Shown: positions 5,560 through 6,940 of the stretch, piece after piece
How the letters are laid out: each line of letters opens with the position of its first letter
How positions within the stretch are numbered: position 1 is the stretch's first letter
Origin: Candidatus Faecousia faecipullorum
GTDB lineage: Bacteria > Bacillota > Clostridia > Oscillospirales > Oscillospiraceae
Assembly (NCBI GenBank): GCA_018710805.1
Contig: DVJG01000229.1
Location: forward strand, 1 to 6,940
Length of the DNA: 6,940 nt
Direction: 5' to 3'
Notes under the pieces: model-generated
What the model was told of the DNA's origin: nothing
Databases searched by the model: none
The model's input: the letters and a program-made list of their open reading frames with translations, nothing else
Made by a program: the position numbers and the translations under genes

Positions 5560-6408
5560 ATGGCCTGTGACTGCCATATCCACATGGTTCTGGACGGCTT
5601 TGACTGGAAAACCGCCATTGGACGCCACGCAGAGAGGCCCCACGAGGGCTTTATCCGCAAAACCCTGGAGACGTACCGGACCCTGGGCTTTACCTATCTC
5701 CGGGACGGCGGGGACCGCTGGGGCGTGGGAAAGCGGGCCCGGGAGCTGGCTCCGGAATACGGTATCCGCTACCGGACGCCCCTGTCGCCGCTGCATAAAA
5801 AGGGCCACTACGGCGGCTTCATCGGCCTGGGCTGGGAGAATTTCCGGGAGTATTCGGCCCTTGTGGCGCAGAACCGGGAAAAGGGCGCGGATTTTATAAA
5901 AATCATGATTTCCGGCCTCATGGACTTTGACAGGTTTGGTGTTCTGACTCAGGAGCCTTTGCTGCCGGAGGAAATCCGGGCGTGCATCCACATCGCCCAT
6001 GAAGAGGGCATGGCCGTTATGGCCCACGCCAACGGTGCCCGGTGCGTAGAGGCGGCGGCAGAGGCCGGGGTGGACTCCGTGGAACACGGGGCCTATCTGG
6101 ACAAGGGGGCTTTGGAAGCCATGGCGGCTGGAAACACCGTCTGGGTGCCCACTCTCTCCACCATCGGAAACCTCCGGGGCAAGGGACGTTTTCGGGAAAG
6201 GGACGTGGCGCAGATTCTGGAAAGCGCCCAGGAAAACGTGGCGGCCTTTGCAGACATGGGAGGACTTCTGGCCCCCGGCACCGACGCAGGCGCCTGGGCA
6301 GTCCCCCACGGGAGCCTGACGGAGTTCCGGCTTTTAACCGAAGCACTGGGATACGATGCAGAGAACATTCTGAAAAAAGGCGCCGCAGCCATTATGGAGA
6401 GGTTTTGA
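5560..6408 (+). CDS. Compact metal-dependent amidohydrolase (imidazolonepropionase-like)
   Basis: Predicted 282-residue cytoplasmic hydrolase of the amidohydrolase superfamily, which cleaves amide or related bonds with a one- or two-metal centre in a TIM barrel. Metal ligands can be assigned in order: DCHIHM (His6, His8), the carboxylated-lysine candidate Lys114 in DFIKIMISG, His156 in VMAHANG, His176 in SVEHGAYL and catalytic Asp242 in PGTDAG. This set resembles the imidazolonepropionase/prolidase-like branch. The protein starts only five residues before the HxH motif and stops soon after the last barrel elements, so both parts of the usual small beta-sandwich domain are missing and it is much shorter than typical members near 400 residues. 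The start at 5560 has AAGGAGG 7 bases upstream; ATG at 5554 abuts the ribosome binding site. It has its own promoter and no partner gene, so the substrate cannot be inferred. Confidence 0.9.
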   Translation: MACDCHIHMVLDGFDWKTAIGRHAERPHEGFIRKTLETYRTLGFTYLRDGGDRWGVGKRARELAPEYGIRYRTPLSPLHKKGHYGGFIGLGWENFREYSALVAQNREKGADFIKIMISGLMDFDRFGVLTQEPLLPEEIRACIHIAHEEGMAVMAHANGARCVEAAAEAGVDSVEHGAYLDKGALEAMAAGNTVWVPTLSTIGNLRGKGRFRERDVAQILESAQENVAAFADMGGLLAPGTDAGAWAVPHGSLTEFRLLTEALGYDAENILKKGAAAIMERF

Positions 6409-6433
6409 CCTTTTCGCCGCCGCAGCGGCGAAA

Positions 6434-6492
6434 GAGAATAAAAGAGGGGCCCGCAAGGGCTCCTCTCAGCTTGTCAAAAAAGCCTCGCAGAG
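6434..6492 (-). repeat. Left arm of an imperfect inverted repeat pair
   Basis: The reverse complement of this segment aligns with 6646-6705: CTC-N3-GAGG, a run of five or six T, GACA, five variable bases, AGAGG-N2-CCC, a 4-base loop, GGG-N-CCCTCT, TT, then ATTCT. By hand about 40 of 59 positions agree with one gap. Mismatches fall mainly in the loop and the spacers. Similarity fades towards 6429. It contains the hairpin 6443-6466, which ends in a T-rich tail when read on the - strand. Confidence 0.7.
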
Positions 6493-6645
6493 TTTGCCGC
6501 CAGGGGCGGCAAATAAAATTCAATGCGTTTTCTGCCGGGGCGTGTACCTGGCAGAAAACACTTCTCAGGATCCAAGTGTGGAATTTGTCTCCCGTCGAGG
6601 GACAAATTATGCGCGCAGGAGACTGCAAAACACCTGTCAAAAAGC

Positions 6646-6705
6646 CTCAAAGAGGATTTTTGACAGTAAAAGAGGGACCCCCAAGGGTCCCTCTTTCATT
6701 CTATT
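6646..6705 (+). repeat. Right arm of an imperfect inverted repeat pair
   Basis: This is the partner of the inverted segment at 6434-6492. It contains the 12-bp hairpin at 6669-6696 and the right half of the 6634-6666 hairpin (stem TTTTTGACAG). In the shared hairpin one pair differs as G-C in the left arm and A-T in the right, a compensatory change that argues the structure is conserved. Similarity continues weakly to about 6708, just before the pgi stop codon. Confidence 0.7.
6669..6696 (-). terminator. Probable bidirectional terminator for pgi and the amidohydrolase
   Basis: AAAGAGGGACCC (6669-6680) and GGGTCCCTCTTT (6685-6696) form a perfect 12-bp stem with loop CCAA. Read on the - strand it comes 15 bases after the pgi stop and the stem runs into TTTTACTG; on the + strand it is followed by CATTCTATT. 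Best supported as the pgi terminator. It is also the right-arm hairpin of the inverted repeat. Confidence 0.7.
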
Positions 6706-6711
6706 CGGTGC

Positions 6712-6940
6712 TTATTTCTCGTAGCCGGGCTTGCCCAGGAGCTTGAACATATTGCGCTTATAGAGCTCCACGCCGGGCTGGTTGAAGGGGTTGACACCCA
6801 GGATGTAAGCGGAGACGCCGCAGACCAGCTCCAGGAAGTAGAACATCTCGCCCACCTTCCGGTCGTTCAGCTCGCCGCAGTCCATGGTGATGACAGGCAC
6901 GCCGCCGTCCACATGGGCAGCCACGGTGCCGAGATATGCC
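6712..6940 (-). CDS. pgi: Glucose-6-phosphate isomerase, C-terminal part
   Basis: This is the last 75 complete codons of a gene that continues beyond the right edge. The enzyme interconverts glucose 6-phosphate and fructose 6-phosphate in the cytoplasm (glycolysis and gluconeogenesis). The decisive motif is GVNPFNQPGVELYKRNMF, which matches the second phosphoglucose isomerase signature ([FY]-[DN]-Q-x-G-V-E-x2-K). The stretch DRKVGEMFYFLELVCGVSAYI before it and the end MFKLLGKPGYEK also fit clostridial isomerases. The stop TAA is at 6714-6712. The GTG at 6924 is an internal valine codon, since the frame runs on upstream as AYLGTVAAHVDGG. The gene is convergent with the amidohydrolase and separated from it by the hairpin array. 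Confidence 0.95.
   Translation of the reverse strand, partial: AYLGTVAAHVDGGVPVITMDCGELNDRKVGEMFYFLELVCGVSAYILGVNPFNQPGVELYKRNMFKLLGKPGYEK

Larger units (their letters stand above)
6409..6711. other. Gene-free, hairpin-dense intergenic region
   Basis: This roughly 300-base stretch between the amidohydrolase and the convergent pgi gene has no supported coding region. It holds a chain of hairpins: 6412-6433 (TTTCGCCGC stem, loop CGCA), 6443-6466 (10 bp, GCAA loop), 6493-6513 (TTTGCCGCC, 9 bp), 6527-6559 (GTTTTCTGCC, 10 bp or more), 6558-6579 (ACACTT, overlapping its neighbour by 2), 6582-6608 (AATTTGTC, 8 bp plus inner pairs), 6615-6626 (GCAG with GAGA loop), 6634-6666 (CTGTCAAAAA, 10 bp plus an inner CCTC/GAGG) and 6669-6696 (12 bp). 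The two ends are inverted copies of each other, listed separately. It could be a MITE-like element, a structured RNA or clustered terminators. Confidence 0.7.

Noticed and set aside
4348..6309. Long open frame of 653 codons on the - strand, antisense to the ATPase and amidohydrolase genes
   Set aside because: It overlaps two genes with full sets of family motifs, its translation is rich in Gly, His, Pro and Ala without a recognisable domain, and it has no ribosome binding site logic. It is a shadow of GC-rich coding DNA.
6392..6640. 82-codon frame on the - strand inside the hairpin array
   Set aside because: No ribosome binding site or domain; it reads through several perfect inverted repeats, which makes coding use unlikely.
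6409..6711. CRISPR array or tRNA/rRNA gene in the hairpin-rich region
   Set aside because: There is no regularly spaced identical repeat with unique spacers, and no cloverleaf with a T-loop GTTC-type motif or CCA end was found by eye.
6042..6746. Open frame of 234 codons on the + strand running from the amidohydrolase gene through the hairpin region
   Set aside because: It is out of frame inside a well-supported gene, highly Arg/Gly rich at its start, and crosses all the hairpins and the end of pgi. No coding signal supports it.

Overview
The window looks like chromosomal DNA from a GC-rich member of the Clostridia, most likely the Oscillospirales (Faecalibacterium/Flavonifractor-like gut bacteria). 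This is inferred from strong AGGAGG ribosome binding sites, sigma-A type promoters (TTGACA/TTGCAA with 17-bp spacers), a LytTR + DUF3021 pair, and the style of the GH13 and glucose-6-phosphate isomerase proteins. No 16S or other marker is present, so the placement is tentative. Both ends cut through genes.

Layout. 1-740 (+) is the C-terminal part of a neopullulanase/cyclomaltodextrinase-type GH13 enzyme, closed by a strong hairpin. 1202-783 and 1639-1199 (-) form a two-gene operon: a LytTR transcription factor whose stop overlaps the start of a four-helix DUF3021 membrane protein. Upstream of it lies a promoter with a good -10, no -35 match, and two LytTR-like direct repeats 21 bp apart. Divergent from this, 1837-2328 (+) encodes an AT-richer HIT-fold protein with a GalT-like HxHxQ active site. 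One base later comes a 58-residue cysteine-rich protein (2330-2506) of unknown function. 2667-3074 (+) is a small P-loop NTPase of unknown role with its own promoter, followed by two tandem intrinsic terminators.

3286-5424 (+) is a Zn/Cd/Pb-type P1B ATPase with an N-terminal HMA domain and a ten-histidine linker. It is driven by a near-consensus promoter, and a 40-bp dyad resembling an ArsR/SmtB operator starts at the last base of the -10. No ArsR-type repressor is encoded in the window. 5560-6408 (+) is a compact metal-dependent amidohydrolase with its own promoter. 6409-6711 has no gene but is dense in hairpins. Its two ends are imperfect inverted copies of one about 60-bp hairpin-bearing repeat, which suggests a small non-autonomous (MITE-like) element or paired terminators. 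The window ends in the C-terminus of glucose-6-phosphate isomerase on the - strand.

The genes are mostly independent units: sugar metabolism at both ends, a sensory LytTR pair, metal efflux, and several small proteins of unknown role. I do not see a defence system, CRISPR array, RNA gene or complete insertion sequence. The least explained pieces are the inverted-repeat hairpin array, the HIT/cysteine-rich pair and the small P-loop protein.
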